A stretch of 58,283 nucleotides of DNA. Source: Firmicutes bacterium UBA2058. Lineage in GTDB: Bacteria; Bacillota; Clostridia; Tissierellales; Sedimentibacteraceae. Under the pieces are notes generated by a model. The model saw nothing but the letters and a program-made list of their open reading frames with translations. It was not told where the DNA came from and made no database searches. The translations under genes and the position numbers were made by a program. Numbering within the stretch: the first letter of the stretch is position 1; each line of letters starts with the position of its first letter. Positions 9,146 to 17,473 of the stretch are shown here, one piece after another. The stretch is from contig DDAM01000071.1 in assembly GCA_002332905.1 (NCBI GenBank), positions 1 through 58,283 of the forward strand, written 5' to 3'.

Positions 9146-11278
9146 ATGAAATTAATTATAACGGAAAAACCATCAGTTGCAAAAGACATTGCAAATGTAT
9201 TAGGGATTAATAAACGAGGAAATGGGTATATGGCTGGTAATGGATATACCGTAACCTGGTGCGTGGGTCACTTAGTGCAATTAGCAATGCCAGAGGAATA
9301 TGATTCTAAGTTTAAAACTTGGAATATGAATACATTACCTATCTTCCCTACTAAATTTAAATATGTTATAAATGAATCTACAAAGGAACAATATGATATT
9401 GTAAAAAGATTAATGAATAATGAAGATGTAGATGAAATTATATGTGCAACCGATGCTGGGAGAGAAGGACAGCTAATTTTTGGATATGTTTATATTACTG
9501 CTGAATGTAAAAAGCCTGTAAAAAGATTGTGGATAAGCAGTATGACAGATGAGGCTATAAAAGAAGGCTTTAATAGCTTAAGAGATAATAAGGATTATTA
9601 TCTTTTGTATCAATCTGCAAAATCAAGGTCTGAAGCTGATTGGCTTGTTGGAATAAATGCTACAAGATTATTTTCTGTTAAATATAATCAAAAATTGACA
9701 ATTGGACGTGTTCAAACACCAACACTTGCCATGATAGTTCAAAGGCAGCATGAGATAGATAATTTTGTTCCAGAACCATTTTTTGAGATTTCTGCGAACT
9801 GTGGAAGCTTTACTGCTACATGGTATAATGAGGATGGAACTAGAATAAAGGAAAAAGAAAAAGCCGAAGAAATAATTAAAAAATGCGAAAATAAAGAAGG
9901 CTTAATAACAAAAGTAACAAAGAAAAAAGCTACAACTGAAAGACCATTGTTATATGATTTAACTGAGCTTCAAAGAGATGGCAACAAAAAATATGGATAT
10001 ACGGCAGAACAAACACTAGAAGCCGCACAAAATTTATATGAAAAATATAAGCTAACAACATATCCAAGAACAGATAGTAGATATCTAAGCAATGATATGA
10101 AGCCAAAGCTTAATGGTTTATTACTTAATATTAAACAAGGGTACAAAGAGGCCGAGAGCTGTATAGATAAAGTTTTATCTCAAAAAATTAATACTGATAA
10201 AAGAGTAATTGATGATAAAAAGATAACTGATCACCATGCTATTATAGTGACAGACAATATTAGAAATCTTGAGAGAATAAAGCTTCCTGAAAAAGAAAGA
10301 AACATACTTAAGCTTGTTATTACTAGATTTATCGTAGCATTAGATAAAAAGCAGGAATACGAGCAAACAGATATTGAGCTTGTTATAGAAAATGAAAACT
10401 TTAAGGCTAGAGGTAAAAAAATAACAGTACCTGGTTGGAAGGAAACAGAGGATATACTTCTTGGAAAAGCTGTTAATACCGACGAAGAAGATGAAAAAGA
10501 AATAACAAAGGCTGTTAAGAAAAATGATAAGGTTAATGTTGAGGAGTTAAAGCTTTTAGAAAAGAAAACATCTTCTCCAAAGCTTTATAATGAGGCTACA
10601 CTGCTTACTGCTATGGAGACTGCTGGCAAGCAAATAGAAGATGAAGAGCTAAGAGAAAATATGAAGAGTATTGGTCTTGGTACACCGGCAACAAGAGCTG
10701 GCATAATTGAAAAACTCGTATCTGTAGGATATATTAAAAGAAATAAGAAAAATCTTGTTCCTACTGAAAATGGTATTAAACTTATAGAGCTCGTTCCAGA
10801 AAAGCTTAAAAAACCAGATTTGACAGGAGAATGGGAGCAATCTTTAAATAAAATTACATCAGGTGATGAAAAATCTCAAAATTTTATAGTTAATATTAAA
10901 AAATACGTTTATGATATAATTAATGAAGGTAAAAGAAGCAATTTGGCCAATGTTAGCTTTACTGGAAACAATTTATATAATTCTAACAAAGAGGTTATTG
11001 GAATTTGTCCAAAATGTGGACAAAGTATTTTTGAAAGTGAAAAGGGCTTTTACTGTTCAGGCTTTAGAAATTATCCAAAATGTAATTTTGGAATATGGAA
11101 AAGTGATAAGGTATTTGTTGAAAATAACATAAATCTAACTAAGGAAATAGCTAAAGAACTAATAGAAAATGGTAAAACCAATGACTTTTCTATAAAACTT
11201 GAAGATGGTAGTGAAAAAAATATATCAATTAACATGCAAATTAATGGCAGGTATGTTAATTTTAATGTAATATCATAA
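9146..11278 (+). CDS. topB: DNA topoisomerase III
   Basis: This is a type IA topoisomerase that passes single strands and decatenates DNA. The TOPRIM start (MKLIITEKPSVAKDIANVLG), the acidic CATDAGREGQL motif, and the active-site tyrosine Tyr306 in TTYPRTDSRYLS are present, and IGLGTPATRA follows. A C-terminal zinc-finger (CPKCGQ...YCSGFRNYPKCNF) is retained. The 710-residue length fits TopB. The start codon lies 2 bp after the RNase stop, with a weak ribosome site inside that gene, so translation is likely coupled. Ends at a bidirectional terminator. Confidence 0.93.
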   Translation: MKLIITEKPSVAKDIANVLGINKRGNGYMAGNGYTVTWCVGHLVQLAMPEEYDSKFKTWNMNTLPIFPTKFKYVINESTKEQYDIVKRLMNNEDVDEIICATDAGREGQLIFGYVYITAECKKPVKRLWISSMTDEAIKEGFNSLRDNKDYYLLYQSAKSRSEADWLVGINATRLFSVKYNQKLTIGRVQTPTLAMIVQRQHEIDNFVPEPFFEISANCGSFTATWYNEDGTRIKEKEKAEEIIKKCENKEGLITKVTKKKATTERPLLYDLTELQRDGNKKYGYTAEQTLEAAQNLYEKYKLTTYPRTDSRYLSNDMKPKLNGLLLNIKQGYKEAESCIDKVLSQKINTDKRVIDDKKITDHHAIIVTDNIRNLERIKLPEKERNILKLVITRFIVALDKKQEYEQTDIELVIENENFKARGKKITVPGWKETEDILLGKAVNTDEEDEKEITKAVKKNDKVNVEELKLLEKKTSSPKLYNEATLLTAMETAGKQIEDEELRENMKSIGLGTPATRAGIIEKLVSVGYIKRNKKNLVPTENGIKLIELVPEKLKKPDLTGEWEQSLNKITSGDEKSQNFIVNIKKYVYDIINEGKRSNLANVSFTGNNLYNSNKEVIGICPKCGQSIFESEKGFYCSGFRNYPKCNFGIWKSDKVFVENNINLTKEIAKELIENGKTNDFSIKLEDGSEKNISINMQINGRYVNFNVIS

Positions 11279-11344
11279 AATTCTTTAAGGCTATAACGAA
11301 TAAAAAGTGCGTATAAGTAAAAGAGTTTTTAATTCATCCATAAA

Positions 11345-11373
11345 AATAGGGACATGAAGTCCCTATTAATTTT
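11345..11373. terminator. Bidirectional terminator between topB and the ybjQ-like gene
   Basis: A perfect 9-bp stem (11345-11353 with 11359-11367) has a 5-base loop, preceded by an A-run and followed by AATTTTTA. It can serve both convergent genes. Confidence 0.8.
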
Positions 11374-11684
11374 TATTTAGTTTTTACTGCTGTTCCGTAT
11401 GCTAGTATTTCTGCTGCACCTTGCATTACTGCTGCTGAGGTGTATCTTATATTTATTATCGCGTCAGCACCAAGTTTTTCTGCTTCATTAACCATACGAA
11501 GTGTAGCTATGCCTCTAGCCTCATCCATCATTTCAGTGTATGATTTTAGTTCTCCACCTACTATAGTTTTAAAGCCTGACATTATGTCCTTTCCTATGTG
11601 TTTTGATTGTATAACGCTGCCTTTAACTAAACCAATGACATCAAATTCTTTACCTGTTATGTAGTCAATATTTACGAGCATCAT
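11373..11684 (-). CDS. YbjQ/UPF0145 family protein
   Basis: A 103-residue protein with the family pattern: GKEFDVIGLVKGSVIQSKHIGKDI, FKTIVGGELKSYTEMMDEARGIATLRM, and EKLGADAIINIRYTSAAVMQGAAEILAYGTAV. The family (formerly described as a heavy-metal-binding domain) has no settled function. I chose the ATG at 11684, just after AAGGTGG; a GTG start at 11696 is possible but overlaps the ribosome site. The gene overlaps the upstream small membrane gene by 20 bp, indicating translational coupling. Confidence 0.85.
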   Translation of the reverse strand: MMLVNIDYITGKEFDVIGLVKGSVIQSKHIGKDIMSGFKTIVGGELKSYTEMMDEARGIATLRMVNEAEKLGADAIINIRYTSAAVMQGAAEILAYGTAVKTK

Positions 11685-11883
11685 CCTCTTCACCACCTTT
11701 AATTTCTTTAATTCTTTGTAACATTACATAAATTGAAATGCATGATAAGCATAGAGGTATAAATGTGATTAATAACTTTTCAACCAAATTAAGGTCACTT
11801 GAAAAAAGTGCCATAATACCTATAGTTGAAAAATATAAAATCATAATTAAACCAATTATTATAGGAGCAATATATTTTCTCAT
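11665..11883 (-). CDS. Small two-helix membrane protein
   Basis: The 72-residue product has two hydrophobic helices (IAPIIIGLIMILYFSTIGIMALF and LLITFIPLCLSCISIYVML) and a charged C-terminus. No family is recognised. The ATG at 11883 follows GAGGTG. It overlaps the YbjQ-like gene and probably forms an operon with it; the pairing suggests a membrane partner, but function is unknown. Confidence 0.75.
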   Translation of the reverse strand: MRKYIAPIIIGLIMILYFSTIGIMALFSSDLNLVEKLLITFIPLCLSCISIYVMLQRIKEIKGGEEDDARKY

Positions 11884-11992
11884 AAGCACCTCTATCATAT
11901 AAATATATAGTAAATATATTTTACCTCATATTTTAAAAAAAGTAAATATAAATCTATATCTTTTATATATCAAATAATTTCTTATTTAACTG

Positions 11993-12021
11993 TTGTATTA
12001 ATTATATTAATATTCTATAAT
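11993..12021 (+). promoter_or_regulatory. Promoter of pepF
   Basis: TTGTAT at 11993-11998 and TATAAT at 12016-12021 are separated by 17 bp, 30 bp before the oligoendopeptidase start. Confidence 0.5.
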
Positions 12022-12050
12022 TTAATTAATAACGTTATGGAGGTAGGTAT

Positions 12051-13829
12051 ATGAATTATACTTGGAGTTTAGACGAGCTTTATACCAGCTTTAATTCGAA
12101 TGAGTTTAAGAGAGATATAGAAGAGCTTTCAACTGCTGGTGAAAAGATGCTCGAATTTTCACAGAAAGAGTTTGTAGATTATAATAATGCTACACAAAAA
12201 ATTGAAAAATACATAGAGCTGACTAAAAGGTATTTAGAATTAACAATAAGACTTAGAAGCTATGCTTCCTTAAGAATTTCTACTAATTCAAAGGATGGAG
12301 ATGCAATAGCATATATTGGAAAAGTGGGCAAATATGCTAGCGAACTGACAGCTTCAAAAATTGCATTTCAAAATTATATAAAGAATTATAATAATATAGA
12401 TAAATCTATAAATGAATCAAGCTTATTAAAAGAACATGAGTTTTATTTACATGAAATTATAGAGTCTTGCAAGCATCAATTAAGTGACAAGGAAGAAATA
12501 TTAATTTCAAAAATGAAATTAACGGGCTCAACTGCATGGTCGCAACTTCAAGGCAAGGTTTCATCAGAGGCTGTAGTTGAACTTGAGGAAAACGGCGAAA
12601 AAATAACAATTCCAGTTACTGCTTTATCACAATTACCATCAACAGATGATATTGAAGTTAAGAAAAACAGATTCTTTGCTGAGTGTAGAGCTTATGACAA
12701 ATATGCTGATATATCAGCTGCGTGTTTAAATAACCTTAAGGGTGAAGTATTAACAATTTCAGAGCTTAGAGGCTATTCATCACCTTTAGAAATGACATTA
12801 AATGAGTGTAGAATGGATAAGGAAACATTAGATGCCCTGATTGGAAGTATAGAAGAATACTTACCGCAGCTTAGAAGATATTATAAGATTAAAGCAAAGC
12901 TATTAAATTACCCAAATGGATTACCATACTTTGATATTTCTGCTCAGGTTGGAAAATCTAATAAAAAGTACACTGTAGAGGAAGGTAAAGAAACAGTTTT
13001 AAATGCTTTTAGAGGATTTAGTGAAGAATTATATGAATTTGCAAAAAAAGCATTTGATAATAGGTGGGTAGATTTTGAGCCTAAAGCTGGTAAGAGAAGT
13101 GGAGCATTCTGTAGCGGTATCTATCCTATTAAAGAGAGTAGAGTGTTAACAAACTTCAACGGAAATATAAAAGATGTTAATACACTTGCACATGAATTAG
13201 GACATGGATTCCACGGAAAACAATTAACTACTGAAAGTATACTTAATAATACATATCCAATGCCTTTAGCAGAAACCGCATCAACTTTCTGCGAGGAAGT
13301 ATTAAAAAATGAGTTATTAAAGAATATTAGTGATGAAGAGAAGCTTTCTTTTTTAAGCTTTAGCATATTAAGTGCAATTCAAGTTACTGTAGATATTTTA
13401 TCAAGATATTATTTTGAAACAGAATTCTTTAATAGAAGAAAGGATCATGAATTATCTGTAGATGAAATTAAAGAGGTAATGTTAGAGGCACAGAAAAAGA
13501 GCTATGGTGATGGGCTTGATAATGAGCTATTAAATCCTTATATGTGGTTAAACAAGGTTCACTATTACTATGCCGAAAGAAACTTCTATAACTTCCCATA
13601 TGCCTTTGGATTGTTATTTTCTCTTGGTTTATATTCTATATATGAGAAAAAAGGAGAAGCATTCATTGATGACTATAATAATTTATTAAAGGCTACTGGT
13701 AAAATGAAAATAGCTGATGTATGTAAGCTTGTAGATGTTGATGTAAGAAGTAAAGACTTTTGGAAGTTGTCACTTGATAAAATTGTAGCTTCAATAGATG
13801 AATTTGAAAGATTAGCAAATAATTTATAA
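12051..13829 (+). CDS. pepF: Oligoendopeptidase F (M3 family)
   Basis: A cytosolic zinc metallopeptidase that degrades short peptides. The M3 motif HELGHGFHG begins at His381, with His381 and His385 as zinc ligands and Glu382 as catalytic base, and the third ligand Glu probably in MPLAETASTFCEE. The N-terminal Tyr/Leu-rich helical region and the C-terminal WYAERNFYNFPYAFG-like block match the family; 592 residues is the usual length. Start is the ATG after GGAGGT. It has its own promoter and terminator. With the opp transporter further along the window, it fits use of imported peptides. Confidence 0.95.
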   Translation: MNYTWSLDELYTSFNSNEFKRDIEELSTAGEKMLEFSQKEFVDYNNATQKIEKYIELTKRYLELTIRLRSYASLRISTNSKDGDAIAYIGKVGKYASELTASKIAFQNYIKNYNNIDKSINESSLLKEHEFYLHEIIESCKHQLSDKEEILISKMKLTGSTAWSQLQGKVSSEAVVELEENGEKITIPVTALSQLPSTDDIEVKKNRFFAECRAYDKYADISAACLNNLKGEVLTISELRGYSSPLEMTLNECRMDKETLDALIGSIEEYLPQLRRYYKIKAKLLNYPNGLPYFDISAQVGKSNKKYTVEEGKETVLNAFRGFSEELYEFAKKAFDNRWVDFEPKAGKRSGAFCSGIYPIKESRVLTNFNGNIKDVNTLAHELGHGFHGKQLTTESILNNTYPMPLAETASTFCEEVLKNELLKNISDEEKLSFLSFSILSAIQVTVDILSRYYFETEFFNRRKDHELSVDEIKEVMLEAQKKSYGDGLDNELLNPYMWLNKVHYYYAERNFYNFPYAFGLLFSLGLYSIYEKKGEAFIDDYNNLLKATGKMKIADVCKLVDVDVRSKDFWKLSLDKIVASIDEFERLANNL

Positions 13830-13836
13830 TTTTTTT

Positions 13837-13874
13837 AAAAATTGGCTCTTCAATTAATTTGCGGAGCCAATTTT
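13837..13874 (+). terminator. Terminator after pepF
   Basis: An 11-bp perfect stem (13837-13847 with 13864-13874) ends in TTTTAAA. The remaining gap to 14107 is AT-rich with only weak promoter-like hexamers. Confidence 0.7.
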
Positions 13875-14106
13875 AAATTGTTTCATATTATATCATAGTC
13901 TCAACTACGTCGAGCCATTTAAAATAAATTAAACCTAGAGTATAGTATTATTTAAAATAAAATGGTATTATTGAGAGGTATATGATTTACTTATTAATGT
14001 AAGCATATATAACCCGTGAAATGAAAGATACATTAAGAGATTCTGTTTTATTCTTAGTAAATACAGATAGAATTAATAAAAATAGAGTTAGATAATAGGA
14101 GAGCCA

Positions 14107-14610
14107 ATGATAAAAAGTTTAAATAATTTAATACCTAAAATTCATGAATCATGTTTTATAGTTGATGAATGCTCAGTTAGTGGAGATGTAACTATGGGAG
14201 AAAAAAGCAACACATGGTTTTACTCTGTAATTCGTGCAGACGTCAATAAAATAACTATAGGTAAATATACTAATGTTCAAGACGGAGCAATAATACATGT
14301 AACCAAGGAAAATGCTACTACAATTGGTGATTATGTAACTATAGGTCATGGTGCTAAACTTCATGGCTGTACTGTACATGATAATGCTTTAATTGGAATA
14401 GGTGCTATCATTCTAGATGGAGCAGAAATTGGTAAAGGTGCCTTTATAGCCGCAGGTTGTGTAGTCCCTCCCAATAAAAAAATACCAGAAAATGTCGTGG
14501 TAGTAGGTAATCCGTGCAAAATTATAAGAGAAGTAAGTGAGTCTGAAAAAAATGCAACGCTTCATAGGTGTATAAAATATGCCGAAGAATATCCTGAAGC
14601 ATACAAATAG
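14107..14610 (+). CDS. Gamma-class carbonic anhydrase-like hexapeptide-repeat protein
   Basis: The protein is built of left-handed beta-helix hexapeptide repeats (for example IGKYTNVQDGAIIHVT and IGHGAKLHGCTVHDNALIGIGA). Zinc-ligand histidines are placed as in the gamma carbonic anhydrase/YrdA-PaaY family: His64, His81 and His86. Members trimerise; some have carbonic anhydrase activity, others do not, so activity is not certain. The ATG follows TAGGAGAG. It stands alone, followed by its own terminator. Confidence 0.85.
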   Translation: MIKSLNNLIPKIHESCFIVDECSVSGDVTMGEKSNTWFYSVIRADVNKITIGKYTNVQDGAIIHVTKENATTIGDYVTIGHGAKLHGCTVHDNALIGIGAIILDGAEIGKGAFIAAGCVVPPNKKIPENVVVVGNPCKIIREVSESEKNATLHRCIKYAEEYPEAYK

Positions 14611-14650
14611 AAAAAAGGCATTTTACAAATTATATAAAGTGCCTTTTAGT
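14611..14650 (+). terminator. Terminator after the carbonic anhydrase-like gene
   Basis: AAAAGGCA at 14613-14620 pairs with TGCCTTTT at 14640-14647, and the interior TTTA/TAAA extends the stem. Confidence 0.7.
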
Positions 14651-14660
14651 CTACATTTTG

Positions 14661-14697
14661 AGGTAGGAGGGAAATTATCCTCTTACCTATTTTCTTT
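14661..14697. terminator. Second hairpin between convergent genes
   Basis: A 10-bp stem (14661-14670 with 14679-14688, one G-T pair) is followed by ATTTTCTTT on the plus strand. It may be a back-up terminator or insulate the convergent chemoreceptor gene. Confidence 0.45.
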
Positions 14698-14757
14698 ATC
14701 TCATGTTGATTGTCTTTGTTAAATTTTCATATTTACTTATTGGGACCAACAAATATG

Positions 14758-16731
14758 TCATTTTAAATTATATTTTTCTATCATTTCTTTTAGTATTGTT
14801 GCTTGTCCACTTAATTCTTCTGAGGATGCAGCACTTTCCTCAGCAGTTGCTGAATTTGTTTGTACAACGGATGAAATCTGTTCAGTTCCTTCAAGTATTT
14901 GTGAAATTGAAACAGTTAATTCATTTGAATTAGCAGTTATTTTATTCATAATATTTGATACATTCTGTGATAATTCAACTGCTATGTTTAATGACGATGC
15001 AGTTGTATCAGCAATTTCTATACCATTTGATACTGCAGATAATGCTTTATCAATTAAAAGAGTTGTGTTCTTAGCAGCTTCGGCACTTTTACTAGCTAGA
15101 TTTCTTACTTCATCTGCAACTACACTAAAGCCCTTTCCTGCAACACCTGCTCTTGCTGCCTCAACAGCTGCATTTAAAGATAAAATATTAGTTTGGAATG
15201 CTATATCTTCAATCAATTTAATTATCTTAGAAATTTCATTAGAAGAAATTTTAATTTCGTCCATAGATTTAAGCATTTCTTTCATTTCGTTGTTACCTTT
15301 TTTTAATTCCTCTAAAGCCTTTTCAGTCAAATTGTTAGCATTTACAGTTTCTGCTGAACTCAGATTGATATTTTCTGATATTTCATTTATTGTTGCGGAT
15401 AATTCTTCTAAAGAGCTGGCTTGTTCAGTTGCTCCCTGCGATAATTGTTGTGCACCTGCTGAAATCTGATTTGCTCCGTTTGCAACTTGATCTGATACTT
15501 GTGCTATATCTTTCATATTATTGTTTAAATCTTTAATAATTCTATTTAAAGAATCTTTAATAGTTACAAAATCACCCTTATATTCAATATCAATATCAAG
15601 GTTAAGATTGTTTTTTGCAATTTCTGACATTATATAATCCATATTTGTTATATATGCTTTTAAAGACTCAATAGTATTTTTAACTGAAATATGTAGTAAC
15701 TGAGTTTCATCATTTGAAACAACTTCTGGAATTGGTGTAGATAAATCACCTTGTGCTAATAATTCCATTCTTTTTACCATTAATAATATAGGGTTTGTTA
15801 TACCATTTGATATTATAAAGAATACTATGGAGGATATAATTCCTAAAAGTATTGCTATAACAATTGTCATAATTGTACTTTTGGCGATTTGAGTTGTAAA
15901 CTCATTTTTTTCAGCTGTAACAAATATACTCCAGCCTAAGTCTTCGCTTACTGTTGAAAATGCTGCTAATTTTGTTACCTTATTCCAAGTATATTCGCCA
16001 TATCCGGTTTCACCATTGGAAGCTCTTTTTTCTAATTCACCAATTTTCTTTTGACTTTTATCAGTCTTTGATTCTTCATATGAATTTGACACATTTATTA
16101 AACTTGGATTTTTATGAGCGATAACATATCCGTCTTTGTCTAGTAGATATGCTGAACCTGTTTTACCAATTTGTGTTTGTGCTACAATATCATATATTGC
16201 ATTATAGTCAAATGTTACAAATAAAACTCCTACTATTGAATTATTTGACTTTATTGGCATTGAATATACAAATACTAATTTATCTTCCAACTCACTGAAT
16301 TTAAATGGGTTTGACATTGAGCTATAGCCATTAAATGCTTTTTTATAAAAATCATATTCTTTAACGTTAAGTTCTTGCATAATGCTTTGCTTAGTAGAAG
16401 TGTATATGACATCTATTGTACAATTATATTTGTTTCCGTAGACATCATTTTTTTGCTTTAAATAATTTGTTTTATTTATCATGGCTCCTGAAGTTGTTGT
16501 AAGAGTAGGGTTATCCGCAATTTCTGAAAATAATACAGTGAATGCTTCCAGCTGCTTATTTACATTGTTTGCTGCTTGTTTTGCTATTTCAACTACTGTA
16601 TTTTCAAGTGCATTATCAGTTGAAATGTTTATTGAATAAATAGAAACAAGAGAGAATACGATTGCAGTAATTAAAAATATGATAGCGTTTACAGATGTTA
16701 GCTTTCTTTTTAGACTTTTTCTTTTCTTCAT
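14758..16731 (-). CDS. Methyl-accepting chemotaxis protein
   Basis: Order of domains: an N-terminal helix (about residues 12-32); an extracytoplasmic dCache-like sensor (about 35-280, with GKTGSAYLLDKDGYVIAHKNP, typical of Cache folds); a second helix (TIMTIVIAILLGIISSIVFFI); HAMP; and a long coiled-coil signalling domain whose hairpin tip (NILSLNAAVEAARAG, near residue 520) is canonical. The substrate is unknown; dCache domains often bind amino acids. The ATG follows AGGAG. It is not next to other chemotaxis genes. The upstream DNA carries phased A-tracts. Confidence 0.95.
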   Translation of the reverse strand: MKKRKSLKRKLTSVNAIIFLITAIVFSLVSIYSINISTDNALENTVVEIAKQAANNVNKQLEAFTVLFSEIADNPTLTTTSGAMINKTNYLKQKNDVYGNKYNCTIDVIYTSTKQSIMQELNVKEYDFYKKAFNGYSSMSNPFKFSELEDKLVFVYSMPIKSNNSIVGVLFVTFDYNAIYDIVAQTQIGKTGSAYLLDKDGYVIAHKNPSLINVSNSYEESKTDKSQKKIGELEKRASNGETGYGEYTWNKVTKLAAFSTVSEDLGWSIFVTAEKNEFTTQIAKSTIMTIVIAILLGIISSIVFFIISNGITNPILLMVKRMELLAQGDLSTPIPEVVSNDETQLLHISVKNTIESLKAYITNMDYIMSEIAKNNLNLDIDIEYKGDFVTIKDSLNRIIKDLNNNMKDIAQVSDQVANGANQISAGAQQLSQGATEQASSLEELSATINEISENINLSSAETVNANNLTEKALEELKKGNNEMKEMLKSMDEIKISSNEISKIIKLIEDIAFQTNILSLNAAVEAARAGVAGKGFSVVADEVRNLASKSAEAAKNTTLLIDKALSAVSNGIEIADTTASSLNIAVELSQNVSNIMNKITANSNELTVSISQILEGTEQISSVVQTNSATAEESAASSEELSGQATILKEMIEKYNLK

Positions 16732-16770
16732 GACTTTCTTCTCCTATTTAATAAAATAATTTGTTCTTTT

Positions 16771-16825
16771 ATTATATACCAAAATACGTCAAAATAAAAC
16801 AAAATTTAGCAAAAATCTACAAAAT
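16771..16825 (-). promoter_or_regulatory. Chemoreceptor promoter with five phased A-tracts
   Basis: On the minus strand TATAAT lies at 16776-16771. Immediately upstream there are five AAAA tracts (plus-strand view) starting at 16781, 16791, 16801, 16811 and 16821, exactly 10 bp apart, four of them preceded by C. There is no convincing -35 hexamer. Tracts in helical phase are expected to bend DNA. Confidence 0.5.
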
Positions 16826-16971
16826 AATAAATAACATCGAAAAAAATGATTGTATAAAAGCGAAAAGACACTTTTTTGATGAATCTTTTTACTTTTATTT
16901 TAATTTATATTTTTCAATATAGCAGCACTCTATAACAAAATATTTATTTAGAAATTTATAAAAAATCTTTG

Positions 16972-17000
16972 TTGCACAAACTATATAAATGTTATATAAT
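16972..17000 (+). promoter_or_regulatory. Promoter of rsfS
   Basis: TTGCAC at 16972-16977 and TATAAT at 16995-17000 with a 17-bp spacer. It lies 30 bp upstream of the TTG start, in the 298-bp gap whose other end holds the chemoreceptor promoter. Confidence 0.65.
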
Positions 17001-17029
17001 ACTACATAATTATTTTTTAGGAGGAAGCA

Positions 17030-17398
17030 TTGATAGAAATAAACGACAAAATTAAGACTATTTTAAGTGCATGTGATGATAAAAAAGGTTATAACTTTAC
17101 TATAATAAACATTTCAAAAATTAGCTCTATATGTGATTATTTTATTATATGTAGTGGAAATAGTGATAGACAAACGCAGGCAATAGCTGATGAGGTTGAA
17201 TTTAAAGCAGAAAAGGCTGGATACGAGGTTTATCATAAAGAAGGATTTAGTACTGGTAGATGGATTTTATTAGATATGGATAATATATTTGTTCATATTT
17301 TTCATAGAGATGAAAGAGATATATATGATCTAGAAACTTTATGGAACGAAGGAGAATTTATTGATTCAGAACATTTTGGAATAAAAAATTGGAAATAA
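17030..17398 (+). CDS. rsfS: Ribosomal silencing factor RsfS (Iojap family)
   Basis: RsfS binds ribosomal protein uL14 and blocks subunit joining when nutrients are low. The 122-residue protein has the family features: ISSICDYFIICSGNSDRQTQAIADEVE, the GRWILLDMDNIFVHIFH core and the HRDERDIYDLETLWNEGE ending. It starts at TTG, with GGAGGA upstream. The usual neighbours nadD and yqeK are absent; the gene is monocistronic with its own promoter and a strong double-hairpin terminator. Confidence 0.93.
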   Translation: MIEINDKIKTILSACDDKKGYNFTIINISKISSICDYFIICSGNSDRQTQAIADEVEFKAEKAGYEVYHKEGFSTGRWILLDMDNIFVHIFHRDERDIYDLETLWNEGEFIDSEHFGIKNWK

Positions 17399-17400
17399 TT

Positions 17401-17447
17401 AGAACGATGCAAAGCATCGTTCTGGGACGCGAAGCGTCCTTTTTTTA
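17401..17447 (+). terminator. Double hairpin terminator after rsfS
   Basis: Hairpin one pairs 17401-17410 with 17414-17423 around an AAA loop. Hairpin two pairs 17425-17430 with 17434-17439 around a GAA loop and is followed by a T-run (17440-17446). The inner heptamer GCGAAGC is a known unusually stable DNA mini-hairpin. Confidence 0.85.
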
Positions 17448-17473
17448 TGAGTAATTTTTATTAAATTGCAGTA

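Noticed and set aside
13875..14106. Small RNA or gene in the gap before the carbonic anhydrase-like gene
   Set aside because: Only AT-rich sequence with weak hexamers; no hairpin with T-run or coding frame with a ribosome site.
14984..15469. A 161-codon open frame on the plus strand inside the chemoreceptor gene
   Set aside because: It is antisense to the highly conserved MCP signalling domain, has no ribosome site and Ser/Leu-rich composition typical of a reverse-strand shadow.
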